Positions 16,200 through 23,416 of a stretch of 23,918 nt of DNA are shown here, one piece after another; within the stretch, counting starts at the first letter, position 1; each line of letters starts with the position of its first letter. This DNA comes from a bacterium. Lineage in GTDB: Bacteria > UBA9089 > UBA9088 > JAGUXG01. Under the pieces are notes generated by a model. It had not been told where the DNA came from. It saw only the letters and a program-made list of their open reading frames with translations, and made no database searches. The stretch covers positions 1 through 23,918 of the forward strand of contig JAGUXG010000230.1 in assembly GCA_020061965.1 (NCBI GenBank), in the 5' to 3' direction. Position numbers and translations under genes: made by a program.

Positions 16200-16215
16200 A
16201 GAGATGGAAGAGTTA

Positions 16216-17136
16216 CTATCCCTCCCTGTTCATTTGCTGGATAATCTCCTCTAAAATAGCATCTGCTTTATCTATTGGAACCTGACAGGTGCCAACCTTT
16301 TTGTGTCCACCGCCACCGTGCTTGAGCATCAACGAACCGATGTCAGTCTTTGACGTTCGGTTTATAATGCTATGTCCACAGGTCATAACAATATTCTGTT
16401 TACGAAAACCCCAGATAACCTGAATCGAGATACTCTGCTCTGGATAAAGGCTGTAGATTATAAAGCGATTGCCAGTGTATATCTCTTCTTGATCTCTCAA
16501 ATCCAGGACTATCACATTTCCTCGCAAGGTTACATTCTGCTTGATCATCTCTCTAAAAATCTTATCTTGCTCAAAATAACGCTTTGTTCTCTCCTTGACA
16601 TCATCAATCTCAAGTATCTCATCAATGGTCTTTGTCCGACAATAGTTGATCATATCCATCATCAAGGCATAGTTGCTTATTCTGTAATCATGATACCTGC
16701 CAAGGCCTGTTCTTGGATCCATAACAAAAGAGAGAAGATCCCAACCTTTGGGATTCAAAATCTCATCAACAGTAAAATTTGCTGTATCGGCCTTATCAAC
16801 TGCTTCAATGAGCCTATTAAAATGAGGGTCAGAAAATTTCTTTTCGCCTCCATAATAGTCATACACAACTCTGGCTGCGCTTGGGGCAGAAGGATTGCTT
16901 ATGCCCTTAAACTCTCCATACAGCTTCCTCTCCTTTTCGCTTGAATGATGGTCAAACCAGAGGCCACAACCCTTTACATAAGGGATATTCGTCAGAATAT
17001 CATCGGATGTTACCTCTATTGTCCCATCCTGAACATCCTTTGGATGGACAAATTTTATATCATCAACAATACCCACTTCTTTAAGAAGCACTGCACAACC
17101 CAATCCATCAAAATCCGAACGAGTGATAAGTCTCAT
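16216..17136 (-). CDS. DHH-family phosphoesterase (exopolyphosphatase-like)
   Basis: This 306-residue protein belongs to the DHH/DHHA1 superfamily, whose members hydrolyse phosphodiesters or polyphosphate with Mn2+. The N-terminal metal motif TRSDFDGLGC (D8, D10), the signature FDHHSSE (D62-H64) and the C-terminal DHHA1 substrate motif HGGGGHKKVGTC are intact. Proteins with this layout are usually named exopolyphosphatase, but nano-RNase or cyclic-dinucleotide phosphodiesterase activity is an alternative. The start is set by a strong Shine-Dalgarno (AAGGAGG, 7 bp before ATG). A good promoter lies ~100 bp upstream, and the leader forms a hairpin next to the Shine-Dalgarno. It stands alone as a transcription unit. 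Confidence 0.88.
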   Translation of the reverse strand: MRLITRSDFDGLGCAVLLKEVGIVDDIKFVHPKDVQDGTIEVTSDDILTNIPYVKGCGLWFDHHSSEKERKLYGEFKGISNPSAPSAARVVYDYYGGEKKFSDPHFNRLIEAVDKADTANFTVDEILNPKGWDLLSFVMDPRTGLGRYHDYRISNYALMMDMINYCRTKTIDEILEIDDVKERTKRYFEQDKIFREMIKQNVTLRGNVIVLDLRDQEEIYTGNRFIIYSLYPEQSISIQVIWGFRKQNIVMTCGHSIINRTSKTDIGSLMLKHGGGGHKKVGTCQVPIDKADAILEEIIQQMNREG

Positions 17137-17154
17137 AATATACCTCCTTAAATT

Positions 17155-17196
17155 TCTACGCTATAAGATGCACGGCCGTGTGCTCGTTAACGTAGA
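17155..17196 (-). promoter_or_regulatory. Hairpin in the DHH gene leader, next to the Shine-Dalgarno
   Basis: TCTACG (17155-17160) pairs with CGTAGA (17191-17196), enclosing the perfect 10-bp palindrome CACGGCCGTG (17171-17180). On the minus-strand transcript the stem ends a few nucleotides before AAGGAGG. It resembles a translational control or stability element; no known riboswitch was recognised. Confidence 0.5.
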
Positions 17197-17240
17197 TTTT
17201 AGGTCACTTATTTATAGCACTCTTACTATAATTTCTTAAA

Positions 17241-17269
17241 ATTATACCAAGTATTTTAGAAATTGACAA
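17241..17269 (-). promoter_or_regulatory. Strong sigma70-type promoter for the DHH gene
   Basis: On the minus strand TTGTCA (17269-17264), a 17-bp spacer and a perfect TATAAT (17246-17241) would start RNA near 17234. That gives a leader of roughly 98 nt containing the hairpin at 17155-17196. Confidence 0.7.
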
Positions 17270-17396
17270 TAAATTCCTATTTTTCGCTACCATATTGATT
17301 ATTAGTCAACACATGTGTGCCAAGAAGCTCTTTGGATTCTAATTGGCTTAAAAGGTGTCAATCATCGTAAATAATCTCTGTCAGCTATGTAGTCTT

Positions 17397-17880
17397 GTGT
17401 GCAATCTTCTTATGGAGTGATCTGAAGGGTTAAAACCACCAGACAAATTCCACTATTAGGTGGGAGAGACAAACGAGCAGACTACAGAGAGAGTGAACCT
17501 ATATGTAGCCTCGTCAAGCTTAATGAGAAAGACGAACCTGTATGTGTTGGCTGAAGTCAGTAATCTATCTGAAGAGGCAAGGAGAAGCAAGATAGATCTT
17601 CTCCAAGGTAACAGTGGCGGTATACTTGGAAGGAATAAAGGGAACATGACGAGAGCCTATAGGACATACAGCCTTTTCTATAAGGCAAAGCCGAAGTGAT
17701 AAGGTCTCCTATATGGCAGTCAGAGAAGCTCATAGTAGTTAAGATGATAGGGACAACATAACCCTATTCACGAGCGAAGGGCTCTGCTTTAACTGATCTT
17801 TTCAATGGAAAGTGGACGAATTCCTAAGAGGTATTCAACAAGAATTGAAGACGAAGAAATATCGTCCACGAACCTTAGAA
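17397..17880 (+). mobile_element. Degenerate, truncated group II intron
   Basis: GTGTGC at 17397 matches the 5' GUGYG boundary of group II introns. The following ~300 bases read like domain I of a bacterial group II intron (GGTGGGAGAGACAAACGAG, GTGAACCTATATGTAG, GGCAGTCAGAGAAGCTCATAG). They run into a remnant of the intron-encoded reverse transcriptase. Domains V and VI, most of the RT, and the 3' splice site are absent. The identification rests on remembered similarity to intron sequences. The interval 17281-17396 shows no feature I can name. Confidence 0.7.
17713..17880 (+). pseudogene. Remnant of group II intron reverse transcriptase/maturase
   Basis: One frame from ATG 17713 reads MAVREAHSS, stop, DDRDNITLFTSEGLCFN, stop, then SFQWKVDEFLRGIQQ followed by ELKTKKYRPR, after which similarity ends near 17875. 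The first parts look like the N-terminus of LtrA-type maturases. The last resembles the segment just before their RIYIPKPNGKxR block. Two in-frame stops, an apparent internal deletion and the loss of all catalytic RT motifs (no YADD) make it non-functional. Confidence 0.65.
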
Positions 17881-17924
17881 TCCTTGACCACTTTTTTCTA
17901 AAAATTTATGATGGATGCTAATCC

Positions 17925-19112
17925 TCATCTCTCCCCTGTCTTTTCCACTGAGGTGTATGGAGGAATCCCCCTTTCTATTCGCAAATCTTCAATCTTTTGT
18001 AATGGGGCTTCTAATCTTTTGCGACGCTCTGAAGTAAGGCTACTAAACTCATTTTGAGCCTCGTCAATCTTCCTGCCTATCCTTTGAAGTGATGCAGAAA
18101 AAGCCGCATAGTTCTTATAAAATGTGCCGAATAAGGATAAGATTTGGGATGTTGACCTGTTTAAGCTGAAGCTATCTACAGCCTGTCTGATAACACCAAG
18201 CATGGCGTAAAGGGTCATGGGTGAGCAAAGAACGACCTTGTTCTTCATAGAGTAGTCTAATATGCTCCTGTCATTCTCTTGAATAAACCCATAGACCTGT
18301 TCATTGGGAATGAAGACAAGGATATAATCTAAGGTGTTATCCTCTGGGTTGATATAATCCTTGGTGACTACTTCCTTCACCCTATCCCGGACATCCCTTA
18401 GGAATTGACTTTTTATCTTAGGTTTTTCTGTCTCTTCTGCTTCAAGATATGAGATATAGTTCTCAAGCGGAAATTTGACATCCATATTCACCTTGAGACC
18501 TTGAGGCAAGAGGAAGGTAAAGTCTGGTCTTCCGACGCCCATAGTCTGCTGTTTCAGATAATTGACTCCTTCAATAAATCCAGCCAAGGCCAAGACATCT
18601 TCAGCCATCCTCTCTCCCCATTGGCCACGAACCCTTACATTGGCCAAAGCCTGATGTAATTGGCCAGTTGTCTCGGAGAGTCTTGCTGTCTGCTCAGCTG
18701 TCCATTTTAATTGATTAGTAAGCTCACCAAACTTTTGCTCTCTATCCTTTTCAAGTGTAGTCATCAGCTCGGAAACCTTCTGAAGGTCTGCCTTCATCGC
18801 CTCAAGATTCTGGTCAATAAGCAATTTTTTTTCAAGTAACCCTTTCTCTCCAAGCTGGGTCTGTTTGGAAAGGGTCACTGTGGCTAACTTCAGGAACTCA
18901 TCCGAACTTTTTGATAGAGCCTCTAAGGAGAGGGAGCCAAAAGAGTCCTTGATTCTACTGATAATTATCTCTATATCAGCAATCTTCTGGGTTTCAGCCC
19001 CAAGAATCAACTCCTGGGCAATCTTTTTTGCCTCTTTTCCTCTAATCCAATTGACAATCAAGACAATGCCGGTTCCAAAGATTACACCAGCAACAAAGTC
19101 TATTATCTCCAT
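17925..19112 (-). CDS. rmuC: DNA recombination protein RmuC homologue
   Basis: RmuC proteins limit recombination at inverted repeats and carry a PD-(D/E)XK-like nuclease fold. From ATG 19112 the product is 395 aa. It has an N-terminal transmembrane helix (FVAGVIFGTGIVLIVNWI), a long coiled coil (about residues 25-165), and the conserved core VRVRGQWGERMAEDVLALAG, GRPDFTFLLPQGLKVNMDVKFPLENY and FIPNEQVYGFIQE. A TTG at 19154 would add 14 residues, but it falls inside the right arm of the promoter palindrome, so I chose the ATG. It is transcribed divergently from queF. The -10 box is only 12 nt from the ATG, so the message should be nearly leaderless. Confidence 0.93.
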   Translation of the reverse strand: MEIIDFVAGVIFGTGIVLIVNWIRGKEAKKIAQELILGAETQKIADIEIIISRIKDSFGSLSLEALSKSSDEFLKLATVTLSKQTQLGEKGLLEKKLLIDQNLEAMKADLQKVSELMTTLEKDREQKFGELTNQLKWTAEQTARLSETTGQLHQALANVRVRGQWGERMAEDVLALAGFIEGVNYLKQQTMGVGRPDFTFLLPQGLKVNMDVKFPLENYISYLEAEETEKPKIKSQFLRDVRDRVKEVVTKDYINPEDNTLDYILVFIPNEQVYGFIQENDRSILDYSMKNKVVLCSPMTLYAMLGVIRQAVDSFSLNRSTSQILSLFGTFYKNYAAFSASLQRIGRKIDEAQNEFSSLTSERRKRLEAPLQKIEDLRIERGIPPYTSVEKTGER

Positions 19113-19123
19113 AAACAAAGATT

Positions 19124-19161
19124 GATTATATTGCAAAACTATATGGCTTTGCAATATAATC
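19124..19161. promoter_or_regulatory. Perfect palindrome forming a symmetric bidirectional promoter (rmuC/queF)
   Basis: A 14-bp exact inverted repeat (19124-19137 and 19148-19161) surrounds a 10-bp centre. Each arm holds the self-complementary TTGCAA and a TATAAT reading outward. To the right: -35 TTGCAA 19131-19136, 18-bp spacer, -10 TATAAT 19155-19160, queF ATG at 19171. To the left: -35 TTGCAA 19154-19149, 18-bp spacer, -10 TATAAT 19130-19125, rmuC ATG at 19112. The two promoters overlap completely and should exclude one another. The palindrome could also be an operator. Confidence 0.75.
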
Positions 19162-19170
19162 TATCCGTTT

Positions 19171-19563
19171 ATGGAATATAAGGATTTAGCAAGGGCAGGA
19201 CTTGATGCTGGGCTTCCAGAGATTGAGGTTTTTTCCAACCAGTTTATAGACTATGAGATAGCTGTCCATATACCTGAGTTCACTTCAATCTGCCCCAAAA
19301 CTAATCATCCTGACTTTGGAAGACTTACCATCACCTATATCCCTGATAGGTGGTGTGTAGAGCTCAAGTCCCTAAAAGAGTATATTGGCTCATATAGAAA
19401 CTTGGGCATATTCTATGAAAATGCAGTAAATAGGATCCTTGACGACTTTGTCCAATGGGTAAAACCAAAAAAGGCAAAGGTGGAAGCTGAATTTAACCCG
19501 AGGGGTGGAATTGTTTCTGTGATTACTGTCTGGTATCCACGAGGAATATCAGAGACAGACTGA
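19171..19563 (+). CDS. queF: NADPH-dependent 7-cyano-7-deazaguanine (preQ0) reductase
   Basis: QueF reduces the nitrile of preQ0 to preQ1 in queuosine biosynthesis. The 130-residue protein is the short, single-domain (type I) form. The catalytic Cys41 and Asp48 are in FTSICPKTNHPDFG. The QueF signature ELKSLKEYIGSYRN (about residues 64-77) is followed by IFYENAVNRI with Glu83. The C-terminal NPRGGI segment is also conserved. A transcription start about 7 nt after the -10 box would fall only about 4 nt before the ATG, and there is no Shine-Dalgarno, so the mRNA is probably almost leaderless. No other queuosine genes are in the window. Confidence 0.95.
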   Translation: MEYKDLARAGLDAGLPEIEVFSNQFIDYEIAVHIPEFTSICPKTNHPDFGRLTITYIPDRWCVELKSLKEYIGSYRNLGIFYENAVNRILDDFVQWVKPKKAKVEAEFNPRGGIVSVITVWYPRGISETD

Positions 19564-19580
19564 TAGTATAGTCAATTCAA

Positions 19581-21857
19581 TTAAGGAATCACAGCCAAAA
19601 CCCTCCTGGCATACTCATTATTTGGATCAAGTCTTATTGCCTCTTCAAAGGCTTTCTTTGCCTCCTTCATCTTTCCGTCTTTGTAATAAGCAGAGCCTAA
19701 GTCGTTCCACCACCCGCTATTTTTAGGCTCTATCTGACAAGCCTTTTTGCACCAGACAGAGGCAGAGCCATATTCTCCGCTCTTAAAATAGATGAGGGCA
19801 AGGTAATGGCAGATTCCTCCTTGATTTGTGTTTTCGGCAAGGGACTGCAAGAATGTCTGGATGGCTTTATCTGTTTGATTGCTATTAGAGTATGCCTCAC
19901 CAAGGTTGTTTAATGTGCAGATCCTTCCCCTGACGCTCTTCTTCTGATATTTCAAAGCACCTTCATAAGTCTCTGCAGCCTTTTGCCAATCTCCCCTTTC
20001 AGTATAAAATACACCAAGAGCTGTTATCATTTCAGGTGAATTCGGGTTCTGCTTTATAGCCCGCACCAATATCTCCTCTGCTTTCTCTAACATCTCTTCT
20101 TCCCCTAAAGCACTTAATCTTTTATAAGCCAAAGCCATAGCCCCATAGTATGAGGTGTTATTCGGGTCATATTTTATATCCCCTTTCAGCCTCTCAATTG
20201 TCTCCTTTATCAACTCCTTATTGTTTGTCTCCCTCAATCTATTCTCGTAGTTTGGCACAAGAAACCTGTGGTATGTCTCCTCCCAACCTCCAAGCATCCC
20301 ATCTGCCTTTTCATAAAGGGATATTGCCTCTTCCCGCAAGCCTGCTGCCTCATAGTTTCTGGCTTGAGCAAAGACCTTGTCTGCGGTAAGCTGAAGGGTA
20401 ATAACCTTTGATAGATTAGAAATCCCGAAAGCCAAAAGGCAGAATATGCCTCCTCGCAAAAAGATGCTCATTGTACTCAGTTTAGGCTTCTTCTCTTTCT
20501 GATATTGGTTCAGACCGCAGACTATGCCCATCCCTATCCAGAAGAGAAAGGTGTATTCAACTGAGTCAAAGTGAAATAGATTCTGGATGAGGTAACCTAT
20601 GGATAAAGACAATAGGCTAAGGGTGAGAAGCCTCTTCTCCTTTTTATGAAGAATGATATCTATTCCAAAGCTGAAGAATGTTATCCATAGCCAGATGTAA
20701 GAGGCAATTCCAAGCCAACCAGTAGTTGCTGCAGTCTCAAGGATGATATTATGAGCTTTATCTAAGACACCACTCTCCAAAGTATAGTAATCAGGCAAGA
20801 CGTACCATGGAATAGCAAACTTCAGGCCATCTGGACCTACGCCCAAGGGATGGTGCCAGATAAGCTCTAAGGTTGATCTCCACATATAGATTCTAACAGC
20901 TGCAGAGCCAGTAAGGCCAACCCCTCCCTTCTCTTTCTTGATAGTCCCTTTTATCCTCTCAATGGGTGAGGTCTGGGGAAAGAAGAAGAGTGGGACTACA
21001 CAGAGGATTAGAAGCCCAAGGATAATAAGAAGCCTCTTTTTACTAAGTCTCATCGCCAGAAATATCAGAAAGAATAAGCAAGAAAAGAATACTCCAAGCC
21101 AGGCACCCCTTGTCTGGAGGAGAATCAGGGCAAAGACAAAGAATAAAAAGCCAAGAAAAAAGAAGATAACCTGAAAGATTCTGCCAATTGAGAAGAAGAC
21201 TCGCAGTATTGTATTTTTCTTCCTCCCAAGCCTTGAGTCTAAAGCCTCAAGGCTTAAAGCCAAAGACAAGGGTGTGCAAAGGACAAGGTAGGCAGCAAGA
21301 AAGTTTTTGTTTCCAAAGGTTGAAGATTCATCCATCTCAACTAACCAGTTTGGGTCAAGGTTAAAATGCTGAAGGACGCCATATCCACCAGAAAGAAGCC
21401 CTGAGACTACCGCAGATGCTAAAATCAGCCTTGCCTGCCACTTCTGCTTCACAAAGTGCGAGGCTATGTAGAAGATAAGGATATAGTTGATAATAGAGGT
21501 TAAACCCTCATATCTGCTGTAACAACCGAATAGACTCACATATGGGTTCAAAGATTGGGTAGTGGCGATTGATGCGGCAATAAGAAAGAGAATGATTGGG
21601 AAGAATAATCTTGTCTTTTCAAGCCTTCCATAAAGGAGCGTTGCCCTGAAGGCAAAGAGAGCCAAAAGATATAGGGTTAGCCTTCTCATCAGGACAACCT
21701 TTGGCAGGACATAGATGTTGTTGACGCTATAATCATAGTAAAGGGGGATGAGTAATGCTGTTGCTGAAAGGAGAAGGATTGCCGCTGTATCTGTCAAGCC
21801 ACAGACAATCCTGTAATACGGGAGCCTTTTTATAAATTGATATAATCTTTTTAGCAT
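19581..21857 (-). CDS. O-antigen ligase/Wzy-like membrane protein with C-terminal TPRs (paralogue 3)
   Basis: At 758 residues this is the longest of the three paralogues. The difference lies mostly in the TPR domain (about residues 495-755), which has at least five repeats, e.g. PEMITALGVFYTERGDWQKA and GWWNDLGSAYYKDGKMKEAK. The membrane part keeps the shared landmarks IPLYYDY, FGCYSRYEGL, FGNKNFLAAYLVL, QTRGAWLGVF, VRIYMWRSTLELIWHHPLGV (about 320-340) and KAHNIILETAATTGW (about 367). Such proteins act in periplasmic glycan polymerisation or transfer. The start is 15 bp from the end of the palindromic element, whose terminus appears to provide the promoter. The acceptor is unknown, and its genomic neighbours do not reveal it. 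Confidence 0.85.
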   Translation of the reverse strand: MLKRLYQFIKRLPYYRIVCGLTDTAAILLLSATALLIPLYYDYSVNNIYVLPKVVLMRRLTLYLLALFAFRATLLYGRLEKTRLFFPIILFLIAASIATTQSLNPYVSLFGCYSRYEGLTSIINYILIFYIASHFVKQKWQARLILASAVVSGLLSGGYGVLQHFNLDPNWLVEMDESSTFGNKNFLAAYLVLCTPLSLALSLEALDSRLGRKKNTILRVFFSIGRIFQVIFFFLGFLFFVFALILLQTRGAWLGVFFSCLFFLIFLAMRLSKKRLLIILGLLILCVVPLFFFPQTSPIERIKGTIKKEKGGVGLTGSAAVRIYMWRSTLELIWHHPLGVGPDGLKFAIPWYVLPDYYTLESGVLDKAHNIILETAATTGWLGIASYIWLWITFFSFGIDIILHKKEKRLLTLSLLSLSIGYLIQNLFHFDSVEYTFLFWIGMGIVCGLNQYQKEKKPKLSTMSIFLRGGIFCLLAFGISNLSKVITLQLTADKVFAQARNYEAAGLREEAISLYEKADGMLGGWEETYHRFLVPNYENRLRETNNKELIKETIERLKGDIKYDPNNTSYYGAMALAYKRLSALGEEEMLEKAEEILVRAIKQNPNSPEMITALGVFYTERGDWQKAAETYEGALKYQKKSVRGRICTLNNLGEAYSNSNQTDKAIQTFLQSLAENTNQGGICHYLALIYFKSGEYGSASVWCKKACQIEPKNSGWWNDLGSAYYKDGKMKEAKKAFEEAIRLDPNNEYARRVLAVIP

Positions 21858-21869
21858 TAATTCAATTTG

Positions 21870-21897
21870 TTTATACCCAAAATCAACAGGTTTGCAA
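21870..21897 (-). promoter_or_regulatory. Candidate outward promoter at the edge of element copy 2
   Basis: On the minus strand TTGCAA (21897-21892, inside the element's terminal repeat), a 16-bp spacer and TATAAA (21875-21870, spanning the element boundary) precede the paralogue 3 ATG at 21857 by 12 nt. The start would be near 21863. Confidence 0.5.
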
Positions 21898-22020
21898 GAA
21901 TTTTTGTTGTAGGTTGTAAGTTGTAGGTTGAAGAAGTAGAAGAGATAAGATCAAGACCTACAACTTATAACACCCCAAACTTACAATCACTTTCTTTGTA
22001 AACCTGATTTACTTAGGTAT
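21873..22020. mobile_element. MITE-like palindromic element, copy 2 (between prfB and paralogue 3)
   Basis: This ~148-bp homologue of 13405-13556 has the same terminal inverted repeats (ATACCCAA...CAGGTTTGC at the left; ATACCTAA...CAGGTTTAC on the other strand at the right). It shows the same run of GTTGTAG-type heptamers (21906-21933) and the same inverted partner. Its right end overlaps the last codons and the stop codon (22013-22015) of prfB. Differences from copy 1 are scattered substitutions and small indels. Confidence 0.8.
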
Positions 22021-23099
22021 AGGTATGCCTACTTCCCATCAACTCTGCCATTAAGAAGCCATCAAGTTCTCCATCCATCACTGCCTTTCCATTTCCAACC
22101 AGAAATCCTGTTCTGTGATCTTTCACCTGAGTGTATGGCTGAAAAACATAGGATCGTATCTGGCTTCCCCAGGCTATATCTTTTTTCTCGCCACCTATCT
22201 TCTCTAACTCCTTTTGCCTCTCCTCTTCCTGTTGTTCATAAAGCCTTGAGTAAAGAACCTTCAAGGCATTGACTTTATTCTGATATTGACTTCGTTCATT
22301 TTGGCAAGAGGCAACTATACCTGTAGGGATATGAGTTATTCTGACGGCTGAGTCTGTCTTGTTCACATGCTGTCCACCAGCACTTGAAGAGCGAAAGGTC
22401 TCTATTCGTAAATCAGCTTCATCAATCTCCACTTCAATCGGGTCTGTTATCTCTGGCATAACAAAGACAGAAGCAAAAGAGGTGTGTCGCCTTTTATTGG
22501 CATCAAAAGGTGAGATTCTGACAAGCCTATGGATTCCCTTCTCTCTCTTCAGCCAGCCATAGACATATTTCCCCAAGATAAGAAAGGTGGCTGATTTTAC
22601 ACCAGAGCCATCCCCTGGTTGAAGCTCCAACATTTGAGTCTTATAACCCTTTCTTTCTGCCCATCTAAGATACATCCTAAGGAGCATTTGTGCCCAGTCG
22701 CAGGATTCTGTGCCACCTGCACCCGGATGAATAGTAACAATTGCATTGCTCTCATCGTGCTTTCCAGATAAGGCGTAGGTGATGGAAAGTTCATTTGCTT
22801 TATTCAGAAGGGACTCTGCTTTCTGGTCTAACTCCTTTAGTATCTCCTCATCATCAGCTAAAGAGAAAAGCTCTTTTATCTCATTTTTCTCAGTCTCTAA
22901 AGAAAAGTAAGGTGCACAACCCTTTTCCAGAGTAGAAAGCTCAGCTACTTTCTTCTGGCTATCAGGTTTTTCCCAAAATAGGCTGTCAGTCACCTCTTCT
23001 TTGAGAGAGGATATTCTGCTTATTTTCTCCTCAAAGAAACCCCCGTATCTCACTTAACTTTATCTCTGCCTTCTCTATCTTTTCAATCAGTTCTTTCAT
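22013..23099 (-). CDS. prfB: Peptide chain release factor 2, expressed through a +1 frameshift
   Basis: RF2 releases peptides at UGA and UAA. The conserved SPF tripeptide for stop recognition (RISPFDANKRRHTSFASV) identifies RF2 rather than RF1. The catalytic GGQ is in SSAGGQHVNKTDSAVR. The first 22 codons (MKELIEKIEKAEIKLSEIRG, then FL; 23099-23034) end at an in-frame UGA (23033-23031). Reading continues one base later as EEKISRISSL to 22013, giving about 361 aa, the normal RF2 length. A GTG at 23053 opens the second frame but would skip the conserved autoregulatory arrangement. The stop codon lies in palindromic element copy 2. The only Shine-Dalgarno-like sequence is a weak AAAGAG. Confidence 0.95.
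23031..23044 (-). promoter_or_regulatory. prfB programmed +1 frameshift site
   Basis: The minus strand reads GGGGG (23044-23040), TTT, CTT (23036-23034), TGA (23033-23031), G. The internal Shine-Dalgarno-like G tract 3 nt before CUU, and the CUU UGA slip site, match the known RF2 autoregulation: when RF2 is scarce, the ribosome slips +1 and makes RF2. The canonical version ends in UGA-C; here UGA is followed by G. Confidence 0.92.
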
Positions 23100-23127
23100 T
23101 GGTACTCTTTAAGCTCTTTATTTGGTA

Positions 23128-23157
23128 ATTGTATCTTTTCCCAATTAAATTTATCAA
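23128..23157 (-). promoter_or_regulatory. Candidate prfB promoter
   Basis: On the minus strand TTGATA (23157-23152), an 18-bp spacer and TACAAT (23133-23128) would start RNA near 23121, about 22 nt before the ATG at 23099. Confidence 0.5.
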
Positions 23158-23188
23158 TATCAAGTTAGGCTTTGTTCCCACCCACGGC

Positions 23189-23227
23189 AAAACTTTTAAT
23201 ACAATCGCTAAAACTTTTGATACAATC
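23189..23227. repeat. Two direct repeats with 21-bp spacing upstream of prfB
   Basis: AAAACTTTTAATACAATC (23189-23206) recurs with one mismatch at 23210-23227. The 21-bp period, two helical turns, would place both copies on the same DNA face, as for a regulator site. They lie about 32 bp upstream of the candidate prfB -35. The rest of the 23100-23416 gap shows no gene. Confidence 0.45.
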
Positions 23228-23304
23228 TCAACAGCAAAGTTCCACATTGTCCAACTAACCGAGCCAGCTAACCTGGTATTATACTACCTCTTGGAAATTT
23301 TATA

Positions 23305-23328
23305 CTACTGCATCATAAATTGCAGTAG
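23305..23328. repeat. 8-bp perfect hairpin
   Basis: CTACTGCA (23305-23312) and TGCAGTAG (23321-23328) flank an 8-nt loop. It lies 89 bp past the 3' end of the minus-strand gene at 23417 and could be part of its transcript end, although no U-tract follows. Confidence 0.35.
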
Positions 23329-23416
23329 CTAAATTATCTGATAAATAAAATGGCCAGTCAAGAATAATTTAATGCGTAAAAAGCATTACTCAATTCAGAC
23401 AGAAAATGTACAGAGT

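Noticed and set aside
16372..16944. Plus-strand open frame of 190 codons
   Set aside because: It is fully antisense to the DHH phosphoesterase, whose catalytic motifs are intact, and shows no recognisable domain.
17460..17699. Plus-strand open frame of 79 codons in the gap before rmuC
   Set aside because: The same bases read as group II intron domain I-like RNA, the composition is not protein-like, and there is no ribosome-binding site or recognisable domain.
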